A DNA stretch of 64,000 nt from Yersinia artesiana (GTDB lineage: Bacteria; Pseudomonadota; Gammaproteobacteria; Enterobacterales; Enterobacteriaceae). The stretch covers positions 1 to 64,000 of the forward strand of contig NZ_CACVAD010000023.1 of assembly GCF_902726545.1 (NCBI RefSeq). Reading direction: 5' to 3'. Of this stretch, positions 50,131 through 58,774 are shown in pieces. The position numbers and the translations under genes were made by a program. How positions within the stretch are numbered: position 1 is the stretch's first letter; each line of letters opens with the position of its first letter. The notes beneath the pieces were generated by a model that saw only the letters and a program-made list of their open reading frames with translations, was not told where the DNA came from and searched no databases.

Positions 50131-50484
50131 TTACAATTCGTCAGCGGTTGAAGGTCTGTCATTGTTAATTATATCAAAGATGATTTTTTGGGTATGTACA
50201 ATAAATGTTACAGTATTTGTTAGCAAATCTTCAGTATTGATATCCAAACAAGGGTTGAAGATATACCACTTATAACAGTAACTCATTGAATAACGGTTAT
50301 CTTTCAAAACGGAAATATCAAGGATTTCTAATGAGCCTTCAGTATACTGCGCATTTTCAGAATAATACATTAACCCGGAAACTAAACTTCCTTCAATTTC
50401 ACGAATATTATTTCTGATAACATCCGTTAGTAATGAAATTGCGCAACCCCCTGAGGAGAAGTCCCCAGCTATTTCATTGTTCAT
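50131..50484 (-). CDS. Small unknown AT-rich protein
   Basis: I do not recognise this 117-residue protein. It has no signal peptide or membrane helix, and a predicted alternation of short helices and strands with aromatic-rich SMSYCYKWYIFNP in the middle. It is AT-rich, with no clear ribosome-binding site at the ATG (AACAATTA upstream). It lies 157 bases upstream of tomB on the same strand, at the start of an accessory block. It could be an orphan gene from transfer. Confidence 0.55.
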   Translation of the reverse strand: MNNEIAGDFSSGGCAISLLTDVIRNNIREIEGSLVSGLMYYSENAQYTEGSLEILDISVLKDNRYSMSYCYKWYIFNPCLDINTEDLLTNTVTFIVHTQKIIFDIINNDRPSTADEL

Positions 50485-51079
50485 TAATTGTTCGCTTATG
50501 GTGACAAGATTAATTCATTAGCGCATTGCCATTGTCGCAAAAAATGCGAAAACAACTGTTTTTGAGTCACTACTCAATGATTTGAATCAAAAAAATCAAA
50601 TCATATGAGATTTATCAACTAACCTGACTAGTTAACACTCAGCAGTGTTATTAAAACTGCTATCTTCAATAACGCCGTATGGCAATAAAATAACAATCTC
50701 TAAATAGTCATTCTCATATTTAAGACTATTACTTACGATTAATTCAATCTTCTTCTATTAATTTAGGATGCTATGCGCATTTGATCAAGAGGAGAGGTCA
50801 CCGTATGACTTGTTTTTTATTACATCATTTACCGTTTTGCGAGCACCAGCGAATAATTCGGCTGTCAGATTAGCAAAATTTGGCGGGTACTCACCAGCCA
50901 CCCCTCAGTAAGGATAGTTTAATTTACTGTAACTAACTATGAGAGTGTTGCGTGTTTTATCAACAGCGGCAGGTTTGCTTCCCCTCATTGTCCGTATCCA
51001 GTTGGTATCCCGTCATGGCTTGTTACTTTTGAAATCGATAAGGCAGTGATGTGAGCTTGAACTCAATAAATTATTGTGA
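50485..51079. other. AT-rich accessory intergenic region
   Basis: About 600 bases between the unknown gene and the zinc transporter. Apart from the 22-codon ORF at 50805, no gene is convincing. A 36-codon frame at 50939-51049 lacks a ribosome-binding site. No insertion-sequence ends were seen. Confidence 0.5.
50805..50873 (+). CDS. Putative 22-residue Cys/His-rich peptide
   Basis: The ATG is preceded by AGGAGAGG with 7 bases spacing, one of the best ribosome-binding sites in this block. The 22-residue product has Cys3, His7, His8, Cys12 and His14, a possible metal-binding pattern, and ends in LSD. It lies about 200 bases upstream of a Zur-like box and of the metal transporter, so it could be a leader or metal-sensing peptide. 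It may equally be chance. Confidence 0.3.
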   Translation: MTCFLLHHLPFCEHQRIIRLSD

Positions 51080-51094
51080 TGTTATATTGTATCA
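51080..51094. promoter_or_regulatory. Zur-like operator before the metal ABC operon
   Basis: TGTTATATTGTATCA fits the Zur pattern TGTTATA-N-TATAACA with two mismatches in the right arm. It lies about 25 bases before the small membrane ORF and 160 bases before the transporter ATPase. Confidence 0.55.
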
Positions 51095-51118
51095 ATAAAT
51101 AACCTGTTCTTCTCTAAC

Positions 51119-51259
51119 ATGATGAAATTCATAGCTCGTCTTACCCCGCTTCCACACTGGACATTGTTCTCATTATCTGCTTTGCAGCGCATTGTTGGTG
51201 TTGCCTTACTTTGTGTATTGCTGTGGTGCGCTATTTATTGGGCGAATGTATTGCCATGA
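51119..51259 (+). CDS. Small membrane protein coupled to the metal ABC transporter
   Basis: A 46-codon frame (ATG 51119 or 51122) whose TGA overlaps the ATPase start as ATGA, the same overlap seen between the next two genes. The product has a basic N-terminus (MMKFIARLTPLPHW) and one hydrophobic helix rich in Leu, Val and Trp (about residues 24-43). No strong ribosome-binding site was found, and the Zur-like box ends only about 25 bases upstream, so the leader may be very short. Unknown function; a transporter accessory subunit is an inference. Confidence 0.5.
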   Translation: MMKFIARLTPLPHWTLFSLSALQRIVGVALLCVLLWCAIYWANVLP

Positions 51260-51984
51260 TAAATCTGAAGAATGCTGAGATTGGATATGGTGGCCATGCC
51301 CTGACACCGCCCATTGATGGCCACTTTGTCGCCGGTTCGCTTACCGCCATTATCGGGGCAAATGGTGCGGGTAAATCCACGTTGCTTAAAACCTTGGCAG
51401 GATTACAACCGGCCGTCGCGGGGCAGATTACCTTTACCGGCGGGAGAGTTCCGCAAATGGCCTACTTACCGCAACAAGCCGAATTAGACTGGCAGTTTCC
51501 TATTGTTATTCAAGATGTTGTTGCCATGGGGTGCTGGCCCCAAAGTGGGTTACTCGGCGGGATTAATCATCAATCCAGACAACGAATTAGCCAGGCATTG
51601 AGTGTGGTCGGAATGCAGGATATGGCTCGTCAGCCTGTAGGTGAGCTTTCCGGCGGGCAGTTGCAGCGGGTGTTATTTGCGCGCCTTTTAGTGCAACAAG
51701 CACAACTTATTTTATTGGATGAGCCTTTTACCGGGATCGATAGCCAAACTGTCGGATTGCTACTTGAGGTTATTCATCAGCTACATACTGAAGGGCGAAC
51801 CATCATTGCTGTCTTGCATGACATGTCGATGGTGGAAGCACATTTTCCTCATGCCTTATGGCTAACACCTCAGGGCCATTGCTGGCAGTCCGCTGAGCAG
51901 GTTTTAGTACAGTGGCATCACTCGCACGGCTCATCTTGCTCCTTTTTTCCTCAGCCCGGCACATTAAGGGCAATCAATTTATGA
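51256..51984 (+). CDS. Metal ABC transporter ATPase (zinc-type)
   Basis: Cytoplasmic ATPase of a cluster 9 (zinc/manganese) ABC importer. The ATG at 51256 gives 242 residues with Walker A GANGAGKST (34-42), signature LSGGQLQR, Walker B LILLDEP and the switch His in VLHDMSM. The C-terminal tail has WHHSHG. It overlaps the upstream small ORF and the downstream permease by ATGA. Resembles AztA-type ATPases; a role in zinc uptake is inferred from the neighbours. Confidence 0.88.
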   Translation: MINLKNAEIGYGGHALTPPIDGHFVAGSLTAIIGANGAGKSTLLKTLAGLQPAVAGQITFTGGRVPQMAYLPQQAELDWQFPIVIQDVVAMGCWPQSGLLGGINHQSRQRISQALSVVGMQDMARQPVGELSGGQLQRVLFARLLVQQAQLILLDEPFTGIDSQTVGLLLEVIHQLHTEGRTIIAVLHDMSMVEAHFPHALWLTPQGHCWQSAEQVLVQWHHSHGSSCSFFPQPGTLRAINL

Positions 51985-52838
51985 CGTTGTTTCATTTACT
52001 CGCCGATCCTTTTCTGGATTTTGGCTTTATGCGGCGAGCATTGGTGGCCTGTTTAGCTTTGTCGCTCAGTTCAGCACCTCTAGGGGTTTTTTTATTATTA
52101 AGACGAATGAGTTTAGTCGGTGATGCCCTGTCACACGCGGTATTGCCGGGGGCGGCTATTGGATACCTGATTTCAGGTATGTCGTTGGTTGCGATGGGAA
52201 TAGGGGGTTTTATTGCCGGGCTTGCGGTTGCCATGATGTCGGGCTGGGTGAGCCGCCGAACACTGTTAAAAGAAGATGCCAGCTTTGCCGGTTTTTATCT
52301 TGGTTCTTTGGCTTTAGGTGTCACCCTCGTCTCTTTGCGTGGCTCCAGTATGGATCTGCTACATGTGTTGTTCGGTTCTATTTTGGCGGTTGATACCAAC
52401 GCCATGACCATGGTGGGTGTTATCACCACATTCTCTATGCTGACATTAGCTGCTATTTATCGTGCATTGGTGGTGGAGTCATTTGACCCGATTTTCCTGC
52501 GAGTGAGTATGGGCCGCTGGTTGATGGTGGTTCATGCGCTATTTCTGTCGTTGGTCGTGCTTAATTTGGTGGCTGGATTTCAGATTCTGGGGACGTTGAT
52601 GTCAGTCGGATTAATGATGCTACCGGCAGCCAGTGCACGTTTTTGGGCCAAAAATTTGCCGCAAACACTGGGGATAGCCATGACGATTGGCATGATTGCC
52701 AGCATCGTCGGGTTACTGTGGTCTTATTACGCTTCATTACCTGCCGGGCCAGCGATAGTCCTGAGCGCCAGTTTGATTTTCTTTTTATCTATTTTATTTG
52801 GAACGCGCGGTGGTGTGCTAACCATCGCGCGCCGTTGA
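51981..52838 (+). CDS. Metal ABC transporter permease (zinc-type)
   Basis: Inner-membrane permease of the ZnuB/AztB class. The ATG at 51981 gives 285 residues with about eight hydrophobic helices, the family motif LVGDALSHAVLPGAAIGYL near residue 46 and LMSVGLMMLPAASARFW near 210. It overlaps the ATPase by 4 bases and precedes the binding protein by 45. Confidence 0.9.
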   Translation: MTLFHLLADPFLDFGFMRRALVACLALSLSSAPLGVFLLLRRMSLVGDALSHAVLPGAAIGYLISGMSLVAMGIGGFIAGLAVAMMSGWVSRRTLLKEDASFAGFYLGSLALGVTLVSLRGSSMDLLHVLFGSILAVDTNAMTMVGVITTFSMLTLAAIYRALVVESFDPIFLRVSMGRWLMVVHALFLSLVVLNLVAGFQILGTLMSVGLMMLPAASARFWAKNLPQTLGIAMTIGMIASIVGLLWSYYASLPAGPAIVLSASLIFFLSILFGTRGGVLTIARR

Positions 52839-52883
52839 GAACTATTTATTATTGAGAACCCCGTGTCATTAAAGGAGAGTTAA

Positions 52884-53762
52884 ATGAAGTATTTACCTAT
52901 TAGTTTGGCGGTAGCTGCCCTACTGTCAAGCCCATTGGCGATGGCTAAAACGGTTGAAGCCGTTGCCAGTTTTTCTATTTTAGGTGATATCGTCCAGCAG
53001 GTTGGCGGCGAGCACGTCAATGTGGTTACCTTGGTCGGGCCAAATGGTGATCCACATGGTTTTGAACCCACGCCGAAAAATAGCAAACAATTGTCCAAAG
53101 CTGATGTGGTGTTTGTCAGTGGATTAGGGTTGGAGGGGTGGTTAGAAAGGCTGATCACCGCCTCGGGCTATAAAGGGCAGGTTGTGATTGCATCAACCGG
53201 GGTTGATACCCGCAAGATGGATGAGGAAGGCAAAATGGTGACGGATCCCCATGCATGGAACAGCATGGCGAATGGTATCAAATATGCTAACAACGTAATG
53301 AATGCATTGATTGCCGCCGATCCAGAAGATGCAGACTATTTCCGCAAGCGCGGAGGAGAATACATTCAGCAACTGGAAAAACTGGATGCTTATGCCAAAG
53401 CGCAGTTTGCTGCAATCCCTGCCGGGCAGCGGAAAGTGCTGACCAGCCATGACGCATTTGGCTATTTTAGCCAGGAGTATGGGGTTAACTTCTTGTCACC
53501 AATCGGGTTTTCCACCGAGTCTGAAGCCAGTGCCAGTGGGGTTGCTGCGCTGATTAACCAAATCAAAAAAGAGAAAATAAAAACCTATTTTATTGAAAAC
53601 CAAACTGATCCACGGTTGGTAAAACAAATTGCCGAAGCCAGTGGTGCGCAAGCCGGCGGAGAGCTTTATCCAGAGGCGCTATCTGCTGCTGGCGGCCCGG
53701 CAACAACCTATGCGCAAGCGTTTAAACACAATGTGGATACCCTTGTCGGTGCCATGAAGTAA
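52884..53762 (+). CDS. Metal ABC transporter periplasmic binding protein (zinc-type)
   Basis: Cluster A-I solute-binding protein with a signal peptide ending LAMA (cut after residue 21). Likely ligands are His58 (GDPHGFEPT), His123 (DPHAWNS) and His189 (SHDAFGYF); where an Asp ligand is common, LYPEALS has Glu264. There is no long His-rich loop as in ZnuA, making it closer to AztC/MntC-like proteins. Metal is inferred to be zinc from Zur-like boxes and rpmE2-rpmJ2 next door; manganese is not excluded. AAGGAGAG precedes the ATG. Confidence 0.88.
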   Translation: MKYLPISLAVAALLSSPLAMAKTVEAVASFSILGDIVQQVGGEHVNVVTLVGPNGDPHGFEPTPKNSKQLSKADVVFVSGLGLEGWLERLITASGYKGQVVIASTGVDTRKMDEEGKMVTDPHAWNSMANGIKYANNVMNALIAADPEDADYFRKRGGEYIQQLEKLDAYAKAQFAAIPAGQRKVLTSHDAFGYFSQEYGVNFLSPIGFSTESEASASGVAALINQIKKEKIKTYFIENQTDPRLVKQIAEASGAQAGGELYPEALSAAGGPATTYAQAFKHNVDTLVGAMK

Positions 53763-53834
53763 TAATAGGATGAAATTCGCTCAGCCTCGAAGGGAACCAA
53801 GGGGCTGAGTTCTCAACCCTTTGATGGCAAATAG

Positions 53835-53865
53835 AAAAGCCCCGTTGGGCAGCAACGGGGCTTTT
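53835..53865. terminator. Bidirectional terminator between the metal transporter and rpmJ2
   Basis: Perfect 13-bp stem AAAAGCCCCGTTG/CAACGGGGCTTTT with a 5-base loop and T-runs on both strands, between two convergent units. Confidence 0.92.
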
Positions 53866-53889
53866 TAACGGCAGGGAATACACTCAACA

Positions 53890-54033
53890 TCAACGCTTCT
53901 TATGGGTTCCTCCCTGAACTGCTTTAAAACGTGGATTACTTTTGCAAATAACATACACCCGACCACGGCGACGGACGATTTTGCAATCGGGATGGCGGTT
54001 TTTTGCCGAACGTAATGAACTCAATACTTGCAT
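53890..54033 (-). CDS. rpmJ2: Zinc-independent ribosomal protein L36 paralogue
   Basis: A 47-residue basic protein ([20 protein letters not shown]...) that matches E. coli YkgO. The zinc ribbon of normal L36 is broken: only Cys17 and Cys30 remain of the usual three Cys and one His. Such C-minus forms replace zinc-binding L36 under zinc starvation, freeing metal. It lies 15 bases after rpmE2 in the same operon. Too short for most ORF cut-offs. Confidence 0.95.
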
Positions 54034-54048
54034 AATTAACTCTCGGAA

Positions 54049-54309
54049 TTAGCTGGCTTTTTTGGTTAAGAAACTGCCGTAACGCTGATGGAAACGCGCG
54101 GTGCTGCCTTCTTTTGAAAACTCTTTTTGTTTACCGGTGTAATACGGATGCGACGCTGAAGAGATATCCAATGTGACGTAAGGATAGGTCTGGCCATCGC
54201 GCTCAATGGTGCGTGCTGTGGCGATAGTTGAACCGACAGTGAAATAAGTGTCTGCACTGGTATCGTGAAAAACCACAGTTCGGTAGTTAGGATGGATGCC
54301 AGGTTTCAT
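54049..54309 (-). CDS. rpmE2: Zinc-independent ribosomal protein L31 type B
   Basis: An 86-residue L31 paralogue (YkgM) without any Cys, so without the CxxC zinc site of RpmE. Conserved parts include [20 protein letters not shown] and [12 protein letters not shown]. The ATG at 54309 is preceded by GGAG; the longer frame crosses the Zur box. In Y. pestis the ykgM-rpmJ2 operon is a known Zur target, and a perfect Zur palindrome lies 18 bases upstream here. Confidence 0.95.
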   Translation of the reverse strand: MKPGIHPNYRTVVFHDTSADTYFTVGSTIATARTIERDGQTYPYVTLDISSASHPYYTGKQKEFSKEGSTARFHQRYGSFLTKKAS

Positions 54310-54326
54310 ATGAACTCCATTTGTTA

Positions 54327-54341
54327 TGTTATAATATAACA
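54327..54341. promoter_or_regulatory. Zur operator of rpmE2-rpmJ2
   Basis: TGTTATAATATAACA is a perfect 7-1-7 palindrome matching the gammaproteobacterial Zur box, 18 bases before the rpmE2 start, where repressor binding would block initiation. Confidence 0.85.
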
Positions 54342-54395
54342 ATAATTATGCTCCTTTCATTTGTCAGTTTCAAGTCCGAGTTTCAAATCTGAATA

Positions 54396-54432
54396 AATAA
54401 AAAAGTCCGCAAAGCGAAATTTGCGGACTTTT
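54396..54432 (-). terminator. Terminator after yhfT
   Basis: Perfect 13-bp stem AAAAGTCCGCAAA/TTTGCGGACTTTT with a 6-base loop; TTTATTTATTC follows on the - strand. It lies 27 bases beyond the yhfT stop. Confidence 0.9.
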
Positions 54433-54458
54433 CATTTAGATACCGTCATGACGTGCGA

Positions 54459-55742
54459 TTACGCGACCACGTGTAGTCCCAGAACAGCAAAGATATTCGC
54501 CAGGATACCGACGATAATGGCCGCAATCGGCCCTGCCGCCAGTTTCATAACCGGACGACCACAGATTTCGTTGAGGATATACAAGCTGACGACCACAAAA
54601 ATACCGGTACCGGGCCAGATCTGATTTGCCGCATTAACCCCACCCACTAAAAGTGCAATTTCAAGAATTTGCGTCATGGCGGTGCGAATGTTGTCACCGG
54701 ACATTTTCAATGATGGGAAGCGGTTCATCGCCTTACCAATTCGACTCAAACTGGTGATCTCGACCCCCATGGCGCCAGCGCCCAGTATGCCTGCCACCAC
54801 TGGGTTAGGTGCCAGATAACCTAAGCCGAGGAACCAGTCACACCAGCCATTAGTACCATACACGCCGCTTATCATTGCAGTTGTGATAATCAGTGGCATG
54901 AAAGCAAGCGCTTGAACAATTGCCACTATGGCCGCAGAGGTAATTTGCCCTTTTCCAAGTAATGCTGCTGCAATTGGTTCGCCCGCAATCCAGTGGTAGT
55001 GGGCAGTGATGGTAATCAACGCGGCCATTGGTAACAGATAAATCGCGTTTTTCCGAATGCGTTTAATATTGTCATCAAACAGGCTATGTTCTATTTCTTC
55101 GCCGTGGCGTTTATCGCGGGAAGCAAAAAACAGCAAGCAAATCATACCAAACAGCATCGCAATGCCTTCCGGACTGAGTGCCACTTCATTACCGGCAATG
55201 GTTACTGGGTTAATTCGCTCAATCACCACACGGGCGAGGAAGGCGATAATAATGGTGATCAATCCGGCTTTCTTACCGAATTGATAACCGACAGCAATGG
55301 CAGGGAAGGCCACAAAGGCATAAATTATCGGATCACCCACCGAGGCGAGGGCATCAAGGAAGTTGACTGGCAGATAACTGAAGCCCTTAATCAATCCATC
55401 CAGTGCAATAGTGATTAGCGCGCCATAAACCGCGCCAATTAATACGGCTAACTTAGTATTATTTAGCGATACCCCAATAATATCCGCTGTGAGCAAAACA
55501 ATATGAATAACGATAATGCCAGTTGCCAATGTAATCGGCATGGCGAAGCCCGTAATAAACCCAATGCTGATAGCAAAAGAGATACCCGCCAGCTCTTTCC
55601 GGCTCATATTGCCGTTCATAAACTCCGGCATGATAGGCCGCAATCCATCGTGATACACCGCGATAGATTTATTGGCAAGAAAGGTGGCATACCCTCCCAT
55701 TAGCGAGAAAAGAATAATCTTGACTAAATTAAACGATTCCAT
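54459..55742 (-). CDS. yhfT: YhfT family inner-membrane protein
   Basis: A 427-residue polytopic membrane protein with about 11-12 hydrophobic helices and a charged cytoplasmic loop near residues 205-230. It matches E. coli YhfT, a predicted transporter of unknown substrate encoded in the yhf operon. Last gene here, whereas in E. coli yhfS follows. Starts 109 bases after yhfU. Confidence 0.85.
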   Translation of the reverse strand: MESFNLVKIILFSLMGGYATFLANKSIAVYHDGLRPIMPEFMNGNMSRKELAGISFAISIGFITGFAMPITLATGIIVIHIVLLTADIIGVSLNNTKLAVLIGAVYGALITIALDGLIKGFSYLPVNFLDALASVGDPIIYAFVAFPAIAVGYQFGKKAGLITIIIAFLARVVIERINPVTIAGNEVALSPEGIAMLFGMICLLFFASRDKRHGEEIEHSLFDDNIKRIRKNAIYLLPMAALITITAHYHWIAGEPIAAALLGKGQITSAAIVAIVQALAFMPLIITTAMISGVYGTNGWCDWFLGLGYLAPNPVVAGILGAGAMGVEITSLSRIGKAMNRFPSLKMSGDNIRTAMTQILEIALLVGGVNAANQIWPGTGIFVVVSLYILNEICGRPVMKLAAGPIAAIIVGILANIFAVLGLHVVA

Positions 55743-55851
55743 ATCACGACCCCATCGGGGCCATTTGGCCCCTGGCTAATTTGTTTATTATTGTTGTCAG
55801 TTGCGTCAGTCTTTTTAGAACAAAATGAATGACTGTAATAGATTTGCAGTA

Positions 55852-56220
55852 TTACTTTTCAGCCAATAAAACGGCACATAAGGCTTTAACAGAATTTTCA
55901 ACACGGTCATTGGTAAAGCCAAATGCCTTTTTCCCCTGATCTATCAATTGGCTGATATTGGCCTCCGAGGGTTGGGTCAGAGCATTGGCTATTGTGGCGC
56001 ACTTATCGCGCCCAATCAGGGCATAAGCCATCGCCAAAGCACCACCGGCACCACTTTGGCAAGCCCCTACGTAATAGTCGAAGCTACCATTTTTGACTTT
56101 CATGGCGGCATCCATATCGGTAAATATGTCAGCGGTGATTTTCCCCGCCCCATATTTAATTAAACAATCTTGTATTTCGTTTTTATTCAGTTGCCCACCA
56201 ATAGCAATTTTAAACATCAT
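55852..56220 (-). CDS. yhfU: YhfU family protein
   Basis: A 122-residue small protein of the DUF2620 type, with the glycine-rich motif CQSGAGGALAMAYALIG (about 54-70) that suggests a phosphate- or small-ligand-binding loop. Function unknown. AAGGGGAAGTC precedes the double ATG. In E. coli php lies between yhfW and yhfU; here only 55 bases separate them. Confidence 0.85.
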   Translation of the reverse strand: MMFKIAIGGQLNKNEIQDCLIKYGAGKITADIFTDMDAAMKVKNGSFDYYVGACQSGAGGALAMAYALIGRDKCATIANALTQPSEANISQLIDQGKKAFGFTNDRVENSVKALCAVLLAEK

Positions 56221-56275
56221 GACTTCCCCTTAAGAACTCTGAATATATTTTAAATAATCTGAATATATTCCATTA

Positions 56276-57538
56276 TTAACTGGCGTCAGTAAGTTGCCGC
56301 CAGAAAGAGTGACCGTTTTGTGGCGCAATTGCCGCGAAAAACTCACAGGCTGTCGCGCCAACATCTGACATGGTTTTCCGGATGCCCAGATGGATGGCTT
56401 TTTGCTGTGAATGTTTAATTCCCGGATGATAGACCAGCAATGGAACTTGCTCGCGTGTGTGTTTGCTGTGGCCGATGGTCGGGTCGTTGCCATGATCGGC
56501 CATCACCACCAAACAATCACCGGGTGCCATGGCTGCGGTGATTTTCCCTAACATGTTATCGACTAATTGCAGGCGTTCTGCATAGCGTGCAACATCTTGC
56601 CCGTGGCCCGCCAAGTCAGTCTCCTGAATATTGGTACAGATGAATGCACTACCCGCGCGTTGTACTTCTTCCAGTGTGATATCTAAAATAACTTGGGAAT
56701 CAACCAATTGCTGGTAACTTCTCCCCGCCGGGTTGGCTACAATATCCGCGACTTTACCGACCAGTACGGTAGGGATATTCACTTTATCAAGCTGATGAGG
56801 CACTTGAACATCGGCATCGACACCATAACCGAGATGAATAACCTGAAAGCCGGTATCATAAACACCCGATTTTGGACTGTTAATGCCAATATAATGTTGT
56901 TGCTTAGCTTCAGCTGCACTGATGATTGCCTGGCTATTTATCAGTTGCCCCCCGTAGGCGATAACGCGGTTTACTTCCACACAACCGCGAACTATCCGAC
57001 CTATCTTTTCGACCTGCTCAAAATCAATGGCGTTTAAATTAGCACAAATATTAAATACTTGACCTAAATCTGCTTCAAGATTATCGCCAATTGCGACGCA
57101 GTTATTGACCCATAGAAATTGCAAATCGCTGTTATCATCAGGCGCACTGTGCTCTTCAACCTGATAACCCTGCTGGCGTAATGCATCAGCGACCTGTGAC
57201 TTTACGGTGGAGAACGGCATGCTTAAGGGCGCGCGGGGCAGGGTGCCCATGATTTCCTGATGGCCCATAAAGGTATCGCCACCTTCATGTTGCAATAGCG
57301 CTACACCAAAACTGGCATTGGGATTATCTTGCATCACCGTGTCATGAAAGTCCGGTGAGCCAATATGCAGGGCATTAAGTAACCCCATTTTCTCCAAATT
57401 TGGCAAACGCAATTCCGGATAAGTTTGTAAAATATGGGCACAAGTATTCGCCCCCAGATCCTGTGGACGCACGTCAGAGACATCAGGCATCGCACCCACA
57501 CCAAAGCTGTCGATGACCAGTACAATAAACTTACTCAT
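56276..57538 (-). CDS. yhfW: Phosphopentomutase-like YhfW
   Basis: A member of the alkaline-phosphatase superfamily related to phosphopentomutase (DeoB). Metal-site motifs are [14 protein letters not shown] (about 9-22) and [21 protein letters not shown], with QEIMG as in DeoB. The substrate is unknown. The ATG overlaps the yhfX stop by 4 bases. At 420 residues it is near the E. coli length. Confidence 0.87.
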   Translation of the reverse strand: MSKFIVLVIDSFGVGAMPDVSDVRPQDLGANTCAHILQTYPELRLPNLEKMGLLNALHIGSPDFHDTVMQDNPNASFGVALLQHEGGDTFMGHQEIMGTLPRAPLSMPFSTVKSQVADALRQQGYQVEEHSAPDDNSDLQFLWVNNCVAIGDNLEADLGQVFNICANLNAIDFEQVEKIGRIVRGCVEVNRVIAYGGQLINSQAIISAAEAKQQHYIGINSPKSGVYDTGFQVIHLGYGVDADVQVPHQLDKVNIPTVLVGKVADIVANPAGRSYQQLVDSQVILDITLEEVQRAGSAFICTNIQETDLAGHGQDVARYAERLQLVDNMLGKITAAMAPGDCLVVMADHGNDPTIGHSKHTREQVPLLVYHPGIKHSQQKAIHLGIRKTMSDVGATACEFFAAIAPQNGHSFWRQLTDAS

Positions 57539-58710
57539 AATCCCTCCTGTCCGGTGGACGTTGGAATGGTATTGCCCTGACTATCAAAAATTCCGAGCAA
57601 TGTGGGTTGACCAGATTGGATGCCCGCAACCAGCACCACATCACTGCGGGTGACGAAAATTTGTGTACGAAAACACATCACTACCGGGCTGCCGACGGAG
57701 AAAGACTCGGTAAGGCCCAAGGTATAGTCGATGCTGTCATTAGCGGGGCTCAGTACCTTGGCGGCATGCCATTGCTGGTCATACACCAGCGCATTGCTTA
57801 AATGACCGCGCCGATAGTATCCGCCACCATAGCAATAACTTCTGCCTTGATGGCAATGTGAAACTTCAGTCAGATATAGCATGGCGACATGCTCGGGCTG
57901 ATTACCTTGTTGATTAGAGGGCATGGTTCCGGTTAAAGAGTGACCCGGTTCTGCGTGTGTCACTCCCCATTTCGCCAGTTGCGGAAGGCTTTCAACCCCG
58001 GTTGCGGAAGGGCCATTGACCTGCTCCACATGAATGCCTTGTTGCTCAAGGATACTTTTTGCTTCAATCAATGTGTTGAGATTTGGGCTGGGCAATGTCT
58101 TGCCTTCTTCATTATCAAAAAGCATGCATGGGAAATGCGTGACGCCCACCAAACAGATGCCAGGTATTGTTTTTATTTCTCGGATTACAGCGGGTAATTC
58201 ATCCAGAGAGAAGCCCGCTTCCTGACCGGGGTAAACCAGGTCACCCTGATGGCAAACCTTTAATAACAGTGCTTGTTCTCTATTTTGACGCACGGCGGCA
58301 ACGGCAATTTCTCGTGCTTTGTCGACACTGTAAACTGTAATAACTTCGGGTTGGCGGGATACCACTTCATCCACCATTGCGCAGGGGATTTGGACTAAAT
58401 GGCCGATGTGGGCGACTGGCAAGTTATGTTGATAGAGTTGACGTGCTTCTTTGAAATCTACCGCAACGATACCTTGGTAGCCACATTCCAACAGAAGCTT
58501 GCACAATAGCGGATTGCGGCCAAACTGCTTGCTCATCAGATAAAGGGTAATGCCATAACGTGTTGCTGTTTCCAGTAGCAAACGCGCATTCTGTTTAACC
58601 TGATCAACGTCAATAACATAGCTGTCGGGCTTAATCATGCCTTGTTGCCAGAGCAGAAGTGCTGCTTCTATCAGTGTTGGATTTTGTTTTTGTAATGCTT
58701 TCAATAGCAT
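57535..58710 (-). CDS. yhfX: Alanine racemase-fold PLP enzyme YhfX
   Basis: A PLP-dependent protein with the alanine racemase N-terminal barrel. The likely PLP lysine is in [14 protein letters not shown] (about residue 60), followed by barrel segments such as [11 protein letters not shown] and [14 protein letters not shown]. It is 391 residues long, like E. coli YhfX. Reaction unknown; an amino-acid or amino-phosphate substrate is a guess from the fold. Coupled with yhfW by a 4-base overlap. Confidence 0.87.
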   Translation of the reverse strand: MLLKALQKQNPTLIEAALLLWQQGMIKPDSYVIDVDQVKQNARLLLETATRYGITLYLMSKQFGRNPLLCKLLLECGYQGIVAVDFKEARQLYQHNLPVAHIGHLVQIPCAMVDEVVSRQPEVITVYSVDKAREIAVAAVRQNREQALLLKVCHQGDLVYPGQEAGFSLDELPAVIREIKTIPGICLVGVTHFPCMLFDNEEGKTLPSPNLNTLIEAKSILEQQGIHVEQVNGPSATGVESLPQLAKWGVTHAEPGHSLTGTMPSNQQGNQPEHVAMLYLTEVSHCHQGRSYCYGGGYYRRGHLSNALVYDQQWHAAKVLSPANDSIDYTLGLTESFSVGSPVVMCFRTQIFVTRSDVVLVAGIQSGQPTLLGIFDSQGNTIPTSTGQEGL

Positions 58711-58774
58711 GTTAGATCCTAAGTTACGTTATTTTATTTTCATTTTTTTGAATATTTAATAGGCGCTAAAGTAT

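Noticed and set aside
50939..51049. 36-codon + strand ORF upstream of the metal operon
   Set aside because: No ribosome-binding site within range and no recognisable feature; the nearest AAGGATA is about 25 bases away.
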